Shown in pieces: positions 8,688-18,200 of a stretch of DNA of 64,000 nucleotides. This stretch comes from Pleodorina starrii. Its lineage: Eukaryota > Chlorophyta > Chlorophyceae > Chlamydomonadales > Volvocaceae. The stretch covers positions 372,001 through 436,000 of the forward strand of contig BRXU01000050.1 of the NCBI GenBank assembly GCA_030267565.1. Direction: 5' to 3'. The position numbers were made by a program, and so were the translations under genes. The notes beneath the pieces were generated by a model. The model had not been told where the DNA came from. It did no database searches and saw only the letters and a list, made by a program, of their open reading frames with translations. The stretch's first letter is position 1, and each line of letters begins with the position of its first letter.

Positions 8688-11600
8688 GCACCCCCGTCCC
8701 TCCTCCCCGGAATCCTCGACCCATGCAACTTTCGCACCTGCCTAGGCCACCTCGCCCGCAACAAAGCCCCCGGGCCGGACGGCCTGCCCAATGAACTCCT
8801 CCAAACCCTTCCAGACGACCTCCAGACCGCAATACACCACCTGATCACCATAATGTGGGTCAAAGCCGAAATCCCCCCCCACTGGACACAATCCGACACA
8901 GTCCTCATCCCCAAGAAAGGAGACCCACTTCTTATTAACAAACGCCCGATCGCCCTGGCCAACACCCTCTACAAGCTGTACACCAGCCACATCACGCTGA
9001 ACATCGTAACCTACAGCGAGCAAGCACACATCTTTACCGAGGCCCAGGAAGGGTACCTCCGGCAGCGCAACACAGAACGGCAAATCCAGAACGTGCTGCA
9101 CGCTATCGAAGACGCGGGCCTTACCGGGCGCGACCTGTTCCTCCTTTATATCGATTTCACATCCGCGTTCAACACCATCGATCATGATAAACTGCTTATG
9201 ATCATGTACGACCTGGGCTACCCAGATGACCTCATCGAGGTGGTTGCAAACCTGTACTCGCACGCCGCGACACGCATACGAACCGAGCACGGATGCACTG
9301 CGAACATTGCGATCGAGCGCGGAACGATCCAGGGAGACACGCTGTCACCCGTCCTGTTCATTATCTACATGGAACCCCTCCTACGATGGCTGCACAGCGG
9401 CGGCAGGGGGTACCGATATGGCTGCCTCCGGGCGGAAGAAAACGATCGCCATCACTTCAGCTCGGGGGCATTCGCTGACGACCTAGTTATCCTTACGAAC
9501 GCGGTATCGGATCTGCGGCTCCAATGCTCAAAAATTGAACGGTATGCGAGGTGGGGGGCCCTCAAGGTCAACGTGAGCAAGTGCCAGATACAAGGCATAC
9601 TCCATGGTCGCGCGCGCTCGGACAAGGATCTGAGCAGAGGCCCCGGCACACAAAAATACCAGACCGCCCTGGAACGCCTTCTGAAAAACCAAATTCGAAT
9701 AGACGACACGCCTATCCCGTACGCACCCCCCACGCAGCCGTACAAGTATCTGGGAGTACACATTACCCCCACGCTAGACTGGGCAGAACAAGTGGCCTAT
9801 GTGCGAGCCGAGGTTGACAGACGAGGACGGGGCATTCAGAGCTCCCTCGCGACCCCCGACCAACGCATCAACATGATCAGAACCCTCATACACCCCTTCG
9901 TGGCGTACAGCCTGCCCACCATGGCGTACACCCCACAAGACAGTTTCGATGCGCAAATCGCGGGCATAGCCAAACGCAGCTACGGACTCAAGATGGGCTT
10001 CCCCACCCGCGCCATTCTCAACCCGACTGCGAGGCTCGGCCTGGGGGTTGGCACCGTACGCACCTTATACGCCGTCCGGGCGGCAAAGACCCTCGTCCTC
10101 TCCCTCAATGATGACGGCCGTCTCGGAGCGGTGACTAGAGCTCTCCTCCACCTGCAAAGTCGATACATGGGCACCGTACCGGCACATGAACGGGAATGCA
10201 AATTCTACACCACACTGAAACAGCTCGCTCTCGTGAGGGAGGCGGGGATTGAACTCACGGACAAAGGGACAGCATACGAAACGACAATGAGCAGCCTCGC
10301 CCACCTGATCGGATCTCTCAACCCAGCGGCCGAACCCAAGGCGCTTGCGCTCCTCTTCCGATGCGTACAACCTCTGCTTGAGCTGGGTCTCGACCTCAGG
10401 GCCCTGAGGGATCAGAACACGGGCACGCACATCATCACCACCGATCAGCTGCAACTAATCGGAGGCCGGAACGTGGGATCGCGCCATAGGATAGCCCTGA
10501 ACCAGCTCAGCCTCGCCATGAATGCTGACCCCAGCGTGCGGGCTCGGGCACCCAGATACCGCGGATCCACATCTCTACCCCCCGAGCTGCGGCTCATTCC
10601 AGACAACCCCGGCCTGACCGGCCTAACCGACGAAACGGCTGGACCCAAACCCATACCGTACGGACGCATAACAAAGTACCTCGCCCCAAAGCCCCGTGAC
10701 CCGGTCGACGCCATGCAAACCGCACACGCCGACACAGCCCCCACACCCCCAGGCGTGATAATCGCCAACGAGGCGACCCAACCGACGCCGCCCGGGGGCG
10801 CGACGGCAGATCCCACCACACGACGCTCGACGCCTAGATGTCACGCCCGGCAACACCAGCCACGGCGGCTAACCGACCGTGACCGCCTCAAAGCATACCT
10901 TTTGCGTCAAAACCTCAAGCCGGTAACGGGCATCGTGGACACCGACGCCATCGGCTGGAACCCCCGACACACCCCACTCACCATCCAACATTGCGAAGAG
11001 CTCCTACGCCACCCGCACCACAAGGGCCTGCTAACCAGGGTCGGCTCCGCCGAACGGCTCCTCCAGATGCTGCTGGGCGAGGAACCATGGCCTGCGGAGG
11101 TCCCGGCGCGGTATGGAATCAGTATCACGCAATTCCTCTTCGGAGACCAGGAAAGGGTGGCGTGCATCAACGCAGAAATACGTAAACGGGTCGCCGTCGA
11201 CAAACCGACCCCAAAGAAGCAGCGCACAATCCACCCACCGAGCCAAGGCACCCACCGCACCTACTACCTGGTCGACTGGGAACGCACGGCAGTAACCAAA
11301 GGAGCCCTCGCCCTCTACGCTGCCAACGGATACCACCCCCAGGCGGTACACCCCCATGCGCCTTCCAACGGCACACCACCGCAGGTGGGCCTAGTCGAAG
11401 TGGACTGGGCGCCCACTGAAGACGAGGGCACGCGTCTGGCCCAACAAGATAACTGGATCGAACTGCTCAATGCATTCCGGGATCGACGCGCTCAGGAAGC
11501 CGGACATGACCCGGGGCGCGCGGCGGAGACACGCGACAAGCACCTGACGGAAAGGCAACAACAAGGTCGATGGGAAACCGAATGCCTAAACACGACCCGA

Positions 11601-14225
11601 GGGCAGCGCCTTCTCAGACAGTTTGTCGAAATCAACGTCCAACCGGGAAACCCGGACAAGGACATCTACCCCACAGGGCGTTACACTATCCAGATCGGCA
11701 AACACAACGGCCCCCTCTGCGGAACACCCTGGGAGGGTGACGGGGACATACCTGAAGGACTGCAGACCATCGGACTGGCCCTCGTCTACGGCCCCCAAGG
11801 TAACTGTGTAGGCCAAATCTCCGTCTGTCGTCTCCGCAGCCTGTGGTACAGGTACCAAGACGCGCAGCAGAACCGCCCGGAAGACCATGCCCGACTCGCC
11901 GCCAGGGGCGGCTTTGCGGAAGACGTCGCACGCCTCCTCCTGCGGTACCGGAACGGCGGGGGCACCAAACTGCAACCCGTCAAAGCGGCAAACGAGCGCC
12001 GGCTGCCCGAAGCACTTATGAAGCGCCTCACGACCGCGCTCGGCGCCACAACCGAACGCTTTGCATCCCCCCTCAATGTAGCCGACTGCGTAGATACATA
12101 CTATTCACGCTTTTCAGAGGACCAGCTCTTTGGGGCGAACCACGATGCATATACGCAGCCATTCACAGGCCTCTCCATCGCCCACCCCGAGCCTACGCCG
12201 GAGGAGGGGCATCACGCCCTAAGATGGGCCTTGGGATGGGCCGAGACAGTACGGTCTGAGAGCACACCCACCGCCACCCTCCTCCTGCTGCCCACGGCTC
12301 GAACGGCGCCATATACCCGTTACCTCACCCACCCGCTGGTCACTATGACCGGCAGAATCGACGCGTTCACGGGCACAGCCAGTCTGTACAGCGAAACCCT
12401 TGAAGATACCCCCCAACCCTACCCGATGGGCCTCACTCTTCTCTTAATCAGCAACGCAACTGGTCGAACCCACGCCGAACGCCTCCGTCGGACTCTTGGC
12501 ATGCCGGCTGCAACCGCCACCCCCATGGAGCCCTCCCACCCCTGGAACCCGCCCCAGTGGGTGCGGAAACGGGTGCGCAGTATGAGCGACCGGCCACCCG
12601 CCGCGGCGGTACTCTCCCGTCCGTGCGACAACCTCACCTCTGCTGAGCGACAGGCCGTCTTCCGGACATTCCACGCCAAACAGTCGCTGCGATACGACTC
12701 CCAGAACGCAATCTACACGGACGGATCTGTTCAAAAGGTAAAGGATGGCGACGAGGAACGACAAATACTGGGAGCCGCGGCCGTCGACGCACTCACCAAT
12801 AAGACGCTCCACATCGATGTAAATGCTGGACATCATGGCTGCCAAACCATCACGAGGTGTGAACTAAGTGCCATCCACCAAGCACTCTACATGCGCAGAG
12901 GCACGCCTGAGGACAACACCCACTTATCCATCTGGACGGATTCAGCCGCAGCCCTTTACCTAATAAAAAAGATGATCAATAACCCACAGAAACTCCGGCT
13001 CAGCAAACATAAGGCCCTGCTTGAGCAGATAGTCACTACTCTTAAAAAGAGAGCAGCATGCAATTTAACAACTTCCCTACTTAAAGTAAAAGCCCACACT
13101 GGCGTGAAATACAACGAAGAAGCAGATAAAGCAGCCGTACGGGCCGCGCGAGGCCTTGCAAAGCTCGACCCCGACGCACTGAGCACAACCGAAACATCTG
13201 ACAATAACCCACGTAACCAATACTGGTGGCTACGGAAGATACATGGGCCTGAGAAGAATGCTGGGCACTTTGCCAACGACCTCAACCGGGGCATCGAAGC
13301 CCTAGTGCGTCCGGAAACGCACTCGGGCTACACAAATGAGACAGATTACATGAAGTTTGTTGCCAATACCATACCCGACCTGGACATCAACGCCAGCGCA
13401 CGCACCCTACAGCGCAAGATAGGCCGACACAAGCACGCCAAACGGTGCTTCGACTACCTGTACGGCCAACTATGGAACGCCAAGCTCGCGAACCGCTTCA
13501 GGAAATCATTGGCCCCGGGAGGCCCAGTTGCGTCAGGAAGCTGCCCCCTGTGCCACAACCCCGACTCCGGGGGGCATATCCTGGGTGGCTGCCGCCACCC
13601 ACGGATGCGCGCTCTATACATTCTTCGGCACAATCAGGCGGTTCAAACCATCACCAGTACGCTCGCCCGGGGAATCAACGGGGGCTGCTACACGGTCATG
13701 GACGCCTGCCCCGCAGATGACCGGCCGGACTATGTAGCAGGCACAAGACTACCGCACTGGCTGCTCCCAAACACCCCGGAGGGAGAACGGCTCAAAATGC
13801 GCCCCGATCTACTCCTCATCCCTAGCATCCCTCTTCACGAGGCACAAGAGATCGGATACATGGGGCCCCCGGACCCTAGTCAACACACCGTGCATATCCT
13901 CGAAATAGGATACACGGCCGACACCAACCACAAGCAGAAACAACATGACAAATCCATCCAACACTCCGAGCTAGCCCGGCTCCTCACAAAGGAGGGGTGG
14001 AAAGTCTGCTACACAGCACAGGAAGCCATCAGCCTAGGCTTCGCCGGTACCATCCGAAAAGACTTACGCCCCCTTCTCTGCACCCTCGGGGCGGGCAGTG
14101 AAGCGGCCAAAACATGCTGCAACGAACTCCACGATCACGCTGTTCGGGCGCTCAATAAGATTGTGATCACCCGGCGGCAAATGGAACGCTCCCCGCACGA
14201 GACGCAACAGCAGACGGGCACATAA
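8688..14225 (+). CDS. LINE polyprotein fragment: RT, RNase H, zinc knuckle, restriction-like endonuclease
   Basis: An uninterrupted frame of 1845 codons entered from the element's 5' truncation. The frame happens to extend upstream into the LTR element, but that part is not LINE sequence. Numbering from 8688: RT begins with NKAPGPDGLPNE; motif A is LLYIDFTSAF (Asp156), followed by GTIQGDTLSP and the FADD catalytic box (262-265). A long uncharacterised linker runs from about 500 to 1320. RNase H has YTDGS (Asp1345), CELSAI (Glu1392), WTDSAA (Asp1418), KAHTG and EEADKA. A CPLC...GGHILGGCRH zinc-binding cluster starts at about 1619. The C-terminal nuclease-like block has RPDLLLI (Asp1707) and ILEIGYTAD (Glu1739), followed by a Lys/His-rich helix. 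All catalytic residues of RT and RNase H are intact, so the copy looks young but cannot be autonomous without its N-terminal part. Confidence 0.9.
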   Translation, partial: APPSLLPGILDPCNFRTCLGHLARNKAPGPDGLPNELLQTLPDDLQTAIHHLITIMWVKAEIPPHWTQSDTVLIPKKGDPLLINKRPIALANTLYKLYTSHITLNIVTYSEQAHIFTEAQEGYLRQRNTERQIQNVLHAIEDAGLTGRDLFLLYIDFTSAFNTIDHDKLLMIMYDLGYPDDLIEVVANLYSHAATRIRTEHGCTANIAIERGTIQGDTLSPVLFIIYMEPLLRWLHSGGRGYRYGCLRAEENDRHHFSSGAFADDLVILTNAVSDLRLQCSKIERYARWGALKVNVSKCQIQGILHGRARSDKDLSRGPGTQKYQTALERLLKNQIRIDDTPIPYAPPTQPYKYLGVHITPTLDWAEQVAYVRAEVDRRGRGIQSSLATPDQRINMIRTLIHPFVAYSLPTMAYTPQDSFDAQIAGIAKRSYGLKMGFPTRAILNPTARLGLGVGTVRTLYAVRAAKTLVLSLNDDGRLGAVTRALLHLQSRYMGTVPAHERECKFYTTLKQLALVREAGIELTDKGTAYETTMSSLAHLIGSLNPAAEPKALALLFRCVQPLLELGLDLRALRDQNTGTHIITTDQLQLIGGRNVGSRHRIALNQLSLAMNADPSVRARAPRYRGSTSLPPELRLIPDNPGLTGLTDETAGPKPIPYGRITKYLAPKPRDPVDAMQTAHADTAPTPPGVIIANEATQPTPPGGATADPTTRRSTPRCHARQHQPRRLTDRDRLKAYLLRQNLKPVTGIVDTDAIGWNPRHTPLTIQHCEELLRHPHHKGLLTRVGSAERLLQMLLGEEPWPAEVPARYGISITQFLFGDQERVACINAEIRKRVAVDKPTPKKQRTIHPPSQGTHRTYYLVDWERTAVTKGALALYAANGYHPQAVHPHAPSNGTPPQVGLVEVDWAPTEDEGTRLAQQDNWIELLNAFRDRRAQEAGHDPGRAAETRDKHLTERQQQGRWETECLNTTRGQRLLRQFVEINVQPGNPDKDIYPTGRYTIQIGKHNGPLCGTPWEGDGDIPEGLQTIGLALVYGPQGNCVGQISVCRLRSLWYRYQDAQQNRPEDHARLAARGGFAEDVARLLLRYRNGGGTKLQPVKAANERRLPEALMKRLTTALGATTERFASPLNVADCVDTYYSRFSEDQLFGANHDAYTQPFTGLSIAHPEPTPEEGHHALRWALGWAETVRSESTPTATLLLLPTARTAPYTRYLTHPLVTMTGRIDAFTGTASLYSETLEDTPQPYPMGLTLLLISNATGRTHAERLRRTLGMPAATATPMEPSHPWNPPQWVRKRVRSMSDRPPAAAVLSRPCDNLTSAERQAVFRTFHAKQSLRYDSQNAIYTDGSVQKVKDGDEERQILGAAAVDALTNKTLHIDVNAGHHGCQTITRCELSAIHQALYMRRGTPEDNTHLSIWTDSAAALYLIKKMINNPQKLRLSKHKALLEQIVTTLKKRAACNLTTSLLKVKAHTGVKYNEEADKAAVRAARGLAKLDPDALSTTETSDNNPRNQYWWLRKIHGPEKNAGHFANDLNRGIEALVRPETHSGYTNETDYMKFVANTIPDLDINASARTLQRKIGRHKHAKRCFDYLYGQLWNAKLANRFRKSLAPGGPVASGSCPLCHNPDSGGHILGGCRHPRMRALYILRHNQAVQTITSTLARGINGGCYTVMDACPADDRPDYVAGTRLPHWLLPNTPEGERLKMRPDLLLIPSIPLHEAQEIGYMGPPDPSQHTVHILEIGYTADTNHKQKQHDKSIQHSELARLLTKEGWKVCYTAQEAISLGFAGTIRKDLRPLLCTLGAGSEAAKTCCNELHDHAVRALNKIVITRRQMERSPHETQQQTGT

Positions 14226-14355
14226 CTAACACATACTCGTTCTCAACCCCCACCGCGGTGGCGGGGGAGGACTGGGACCGGGGAAACCCGTCACCCCACC
14301 TCCTCTGCTCCCTTAACCCACGCCTCGGCCTCCGGTCGGGCGTATTATTATTATT
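8688..14355 (+). mobile_element. 5'-truncated non-LTR retrotransposon (LINE), Dualen/RandI-like
   Basis: It is bounded by the 11-bp target duplication ACAGCTGCCGT (8677-8687 and 14356-14366) and ends in an ATT repeat (about 14343-14355). These are hallmarks of target-primed reverse transcription. The sequence starts directly within the region just before the reverse transcriptase core, so the 5' part is missing. A 3' UTR of about 130 bp follows the stop codon. The combination of reverse transcriptase, RNase H and a C-terminal PD-(D/E)xK-like endonuclease resembles the Dualen/RandI clade known from Chlamydomonas. Assignment to that clade is an inference. Confidence 0.85.
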
Positions 14356-14447
14356 ACAGCTGCCGTACGGACGGCTAGCACAAATGCCTAAGAAGGCGTC
14401 GCACAGCATCTCGAGTAGCCTTTGCTCCGCCCAAGCATTACAGATGA

Positions 14448-15225
14448 GGGCACACATGCATGTATGTGTTCCGGACGTGCGTATTATATCCGTCATGCCT
14501 TGTTGCTTGAAAAGGACATGCCAGCCGCCGATGGATGCCAGATCAGTGCATCTTCATAATACACCAGCAGGAAGCGAGTAGTGAATGTACGTGAACAGAA
14601 ACGCATGGCAATAAGTAAGCGTGCCATCCCTCCTGCCCTCACTGCGGCGTGCCTTCATTGGGCCCAAACGTACATACAATACAATCATACATGCATTCGG
14701 CTCTGAACGGCACCACCACCACCATCAGTAATATAGGGTAATGTACAACATCGCATGTAGGAACGTGGCCTGCCTGCAAACACGCATGCAAGCGGCGAAC
14801 ACGGACAGGGATGGACAAACATACCGGTAAATCCCAGGATACATCTATCGCTCTTCCACGCACCCATCGGCAGAAGCGACCCCACCCGCCCTCCCCCGAC
14901 AGCAGCCATCCTCGAAAGCGGCCCGAACGAGATATCAACCGCAACCGCAACGAACCAACTGCCGCCGCCGCCAGCAAAACCACACGCCAATCAACGCCAC
15001 TTGCAAGTGGCCGTCGCCGCCGCGCTTGGCCACACCCGTCATTATTATCTGTTTCGCGCCCCTCAACCCCCGTGCGTGCGTGGCCTCTGGTCCCTTTACG
15101 TCGTTCACAACCTCGACCTGACAGCGACAGCGGCAGTGGCAGCAGCATTCGTGAGCAGCAGCAGCAGCAGCAGTGGCGTACCCCTTGCGTATTGGGCCCT
15201 TCCAGCAGCTCGCCCTTCCGTCTTC
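14448..15225. other. Intergenic stretch between the nested element and the AAE gene 3' end
   Basis: Holds the 3' UTR of the minus-strand acyl-activating enzyme gene. No independent gene was recognised; the overlapping frames on both strands (14,639-15,242) have no domain or splice support. Confidence 0.4.
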
Positions 15226-15263
15226 TCAGAGTCGCGACCTGACGGTGGCGGCTGCCTCCTTCG

Positions 15264-15299
<36 letters not shown>

Positions 15300-18200
15300 G
15301 CTGGTCACCCCTTGCCGCTGTGGTCGGCAGCAGCGCGTCCCTCAGCAGTCTCCGCATCACTTTGTTGGATGCGTTACGAGGCAGCGAGGGCACCACCACA
15401 ACACGGGAGACCTGCGTGCGTGCGTGCGTGGTAGGCGCCCGTAGGTGTAGATAGGTACTGCAGAAGACTTGTATTGTGTATTGTGTATTGCGTATGCATG
15501 GGTTAATAACACGCACGCAGTGGGAGCAGGTGCAGCGGAGGGACAGCAGCGGAGGGACAGCGACGCCGATTCAGCACATCCACCCCCGCCCCCTACCGCC
15601 GCCTCCGCCCTGCTGGCCCTCCCTCCCTCCCTCCCCCTTCCTCCCTCCCCCCCTCCCTCCCCCTCCCTCCCTCTCTCCCCAGTACCCAGTCCCCACCAAC
15701 CACCTTGAAGAGCGGATTGAGCTTTGAGCGAACCGCCTCCTGACACCGCCGCTGCAGCACCGCCACCGCCGCCGCCGTCGCCTGCTGCTCCGCCCCAATT
15801 CCACTTCCGCCGCTGTCGTTGCCGCCGCTGTTCCCACCGCCCGAGGGCTGCACCTGCACCTGCACCTGCCCCAGCGCCTGCGGCGGCTGCTGCGCCTGCG
15901 GTCCCCTCAGCACCAGGAACAGGGTCAGCTCCTCGGGGCCGCCCTGAGGCGGCGCCAAGCCCACCGCTGCCGCCTCCGCCACGTCCGCCACGCCCTCCAC
16001 CACCGCCCGCTCCAACTCCACCGAAGAAACCTGGGGCAGGAGGAGCAGGAGGAGGAGGAGGAGGAGGGAGGAGGGAGGAGGAAGGACAGAGAGGGGGGAG
16101 GAGGAAGGAGAGGGGTGGTGATCGGGAGGGATGGTGATCGAGTGACACACACGCACACACCTCCCTCGCAAGAGATCACGGCAACAGCCAAACCGTGACG
16201 ACCAACACACCGCATCCGCTGGACATCCGCTGGTGCTGTACAAGACGGGCCCGTTTCCGTGCGTACCTTGATCCCGCCCAGATTCATGGTGTCATCGCAG
16301 CGCCCCAGCGCGGCGAAGGCCCAGGGGGAGGGGCCTGGCCCTGGAGCCGGCAGCGCCGCCATCTCGTCCCCGTGACGACGCAGCGGCAGGCCCGTGGTGC
16401 CGTACAGCGGCATGCCGTCGTAGTACACCTGCCGTACGCACAGCACAGCATGGGGTGCGTGCGCACGCAGCGGCGGCACTGCGTTGGTTGACGAGAAACG
16501 CAACCGCGCCGCGCCGCGCCGCCGCTTTGCGTCGACCCCACCGGCCTTTTACCACCGGTACCGGTACCGGTATGCGGACTGACGGGTGCCGGGTTGCCGG
16601 TATGGGTATGGGATCCGGGGCACGTAACGCAGCGCTTTCGCCCTCCCCCCCCCCCTCCCGGGACCGCACACACTCTGCCAGGCCGGGCACTGACACTGGC
16701 ACTCCTAACCCAACCAACCCACCAACCAACCCACCAACCAACCCAGCCCCCACCGCCCAGCCCCGCACCCCACCCCACCTTGAAATGGTCCTTGTTCATC
16801 AGCCGCTGTGACACCCCCAACATCGGCATCGCCAGCGCCACCTCCCCGGACAGATGAACCTGATGCCCCGGATGAGCCGCGCCCGCGCCGGCGATTCCGC
16901 AGGGCGCCCTGTCCCACACTTCGCGCCATCACACGTACGTCGACCATACGTCGCCGTACGCCGTACATACACCATGCGGCGTCACGTGCCACGCACCCCC
17001 AACGTACCGGGGGGGCCACATTGAGGGGGGAAATCACCACAAGCAAGGGGAAAATCACCCGGGAGGTGGAGTCCCGTGTGCATGTCAGTATCTCAGAAAG
17101 GGCCCCTCCGAACGAAGGCAAGCTGGCAGCTTTGGCAGCAGGCGGCTGAGGCCCACAGCCTTGCTTTCAGCTCTGCATCACGTACCCCAGTCAACCCGGC
17201 GCCGGCCTCCAGGCGCCGCCTTCCTGACTCCGACCGAGATCCCCTGACTGACCCGGGCGCTCCTCCACGGGCGCCGCTCTCTTGAGCCGCAAAAACAGAC
17301 AGACAAACAAACAGACAGACAAACAAACAGACAGTCGTTCCGCGCCTTGTATCACACAACACGCGTGTGTTTGTGTGTGTGCGCGCGCGCGTGTGTGCGT
17401 CGGCTTCCACCGACCCGCTCCCTTTTTGCGAATTCACCGTCGGCCGTGTCCCAGCGCGCAACGCGCCAGCCCCCACGCGCCAGCCCCCAACGCGCAGCGC
17501 AGCGCAGCGCGCTGAAAGCCCGTCCGTCGCTCACCCAGCGGCGTGGGCTCCTGTACCCAGCCCCCCGGCTCTGGCCCTGCACCACCCGGCCCCTTCCCCG
17601 GCCCCGGCCCCTTCAATCGCTCACCCAGCGGCGCGGACCCCTGGCCCTGGCCGTTGCCTGCCGCCGCCGCCGCCGCGGCGTCCGGCGCCAGCAGCACCAG
17701 CCTCGTCCCCAGAGTGGGTGTTGTGAATGTGGAGGGGGCGCAGGGGTGCAGCAGAGTGCTGCTCACGTAGCCGCCGCCGATCTCAGTGCCTGAAGGCGGG
17801 GGTGGGGGGTCGGAGGGTCGGGGGGTTTCGGGGTTCGAGGGGTCGAGAAAGAGGGCAGATGGGTAGGTCCTGGGTCGCTAGGCAACGAGTGAGATGAGGG
17901 AGATGAGGGCAGGGCAGTGGAACAAAAGGAAAAGAAAGGAAAGCGGTGCGTGGTTGGGGATGTGAGGGGCGGAGCGACCCACGGGACGGTGGAGGCGCAG
18001 GATGAGACGGGGAGGGGGAGGCCAGGGCCAGGGCCAGGCAGGCGAGGAGGCGCAAATAAAGCCGCGGTCGAGCTGGAGGCGGGAGGCTGGAGGCGTTGGG
18101 CGCTGGCGGGGGGAACTGAGACGGGGGAGAAGAGTGGCGGAACCTTAGTCCGTAGTTGAGGCGGAGACAACGGCAGCGGCAGAGGTAGCGGCGGCGGGGA

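Larger units (their letters stand above)
8652..14442 (+). repeat. 3' LTR of the second miniature element, interrupted
   Basis: It is in two parts, 8652-8687 and 14367-14442, separated by the LINE and one LINE target duplication. It contains inverted repeats TGTAAC/GTTACA and CCGTAC/GTACGG, so it too could form hairpins. Confidence 0.65.
8380..14447 (+). mobile_element. Second miniature LTR element, split by a nested LINE
   Basis: The outer target duplication is GATGA (8380-8384 and 14443-14447). The 5' LTR starts TGTAACGCGG at 8385 but only 36 bp of it remain (to 8420). An internal segment (8421-8651) shares GTTCGATCCCTGGT and a CCGAGGACG...GAGGGGGGGGA polypurine end with the 251-bp element at 319-569. 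The 3' LTR starts at 8652, is interrupted after 8687 by a LINE, and resumes 14367-14442 to end TTACA. Without the LINE it is 112 bp with TGTAA...TTACA ends. About 125 bp covering the rest of the 5' LTR and the primer-binding site is deleted. The family link to the first element rests on the internal segment and polypurine tract, since the LTR bodies differ. Confidence 0.7.
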
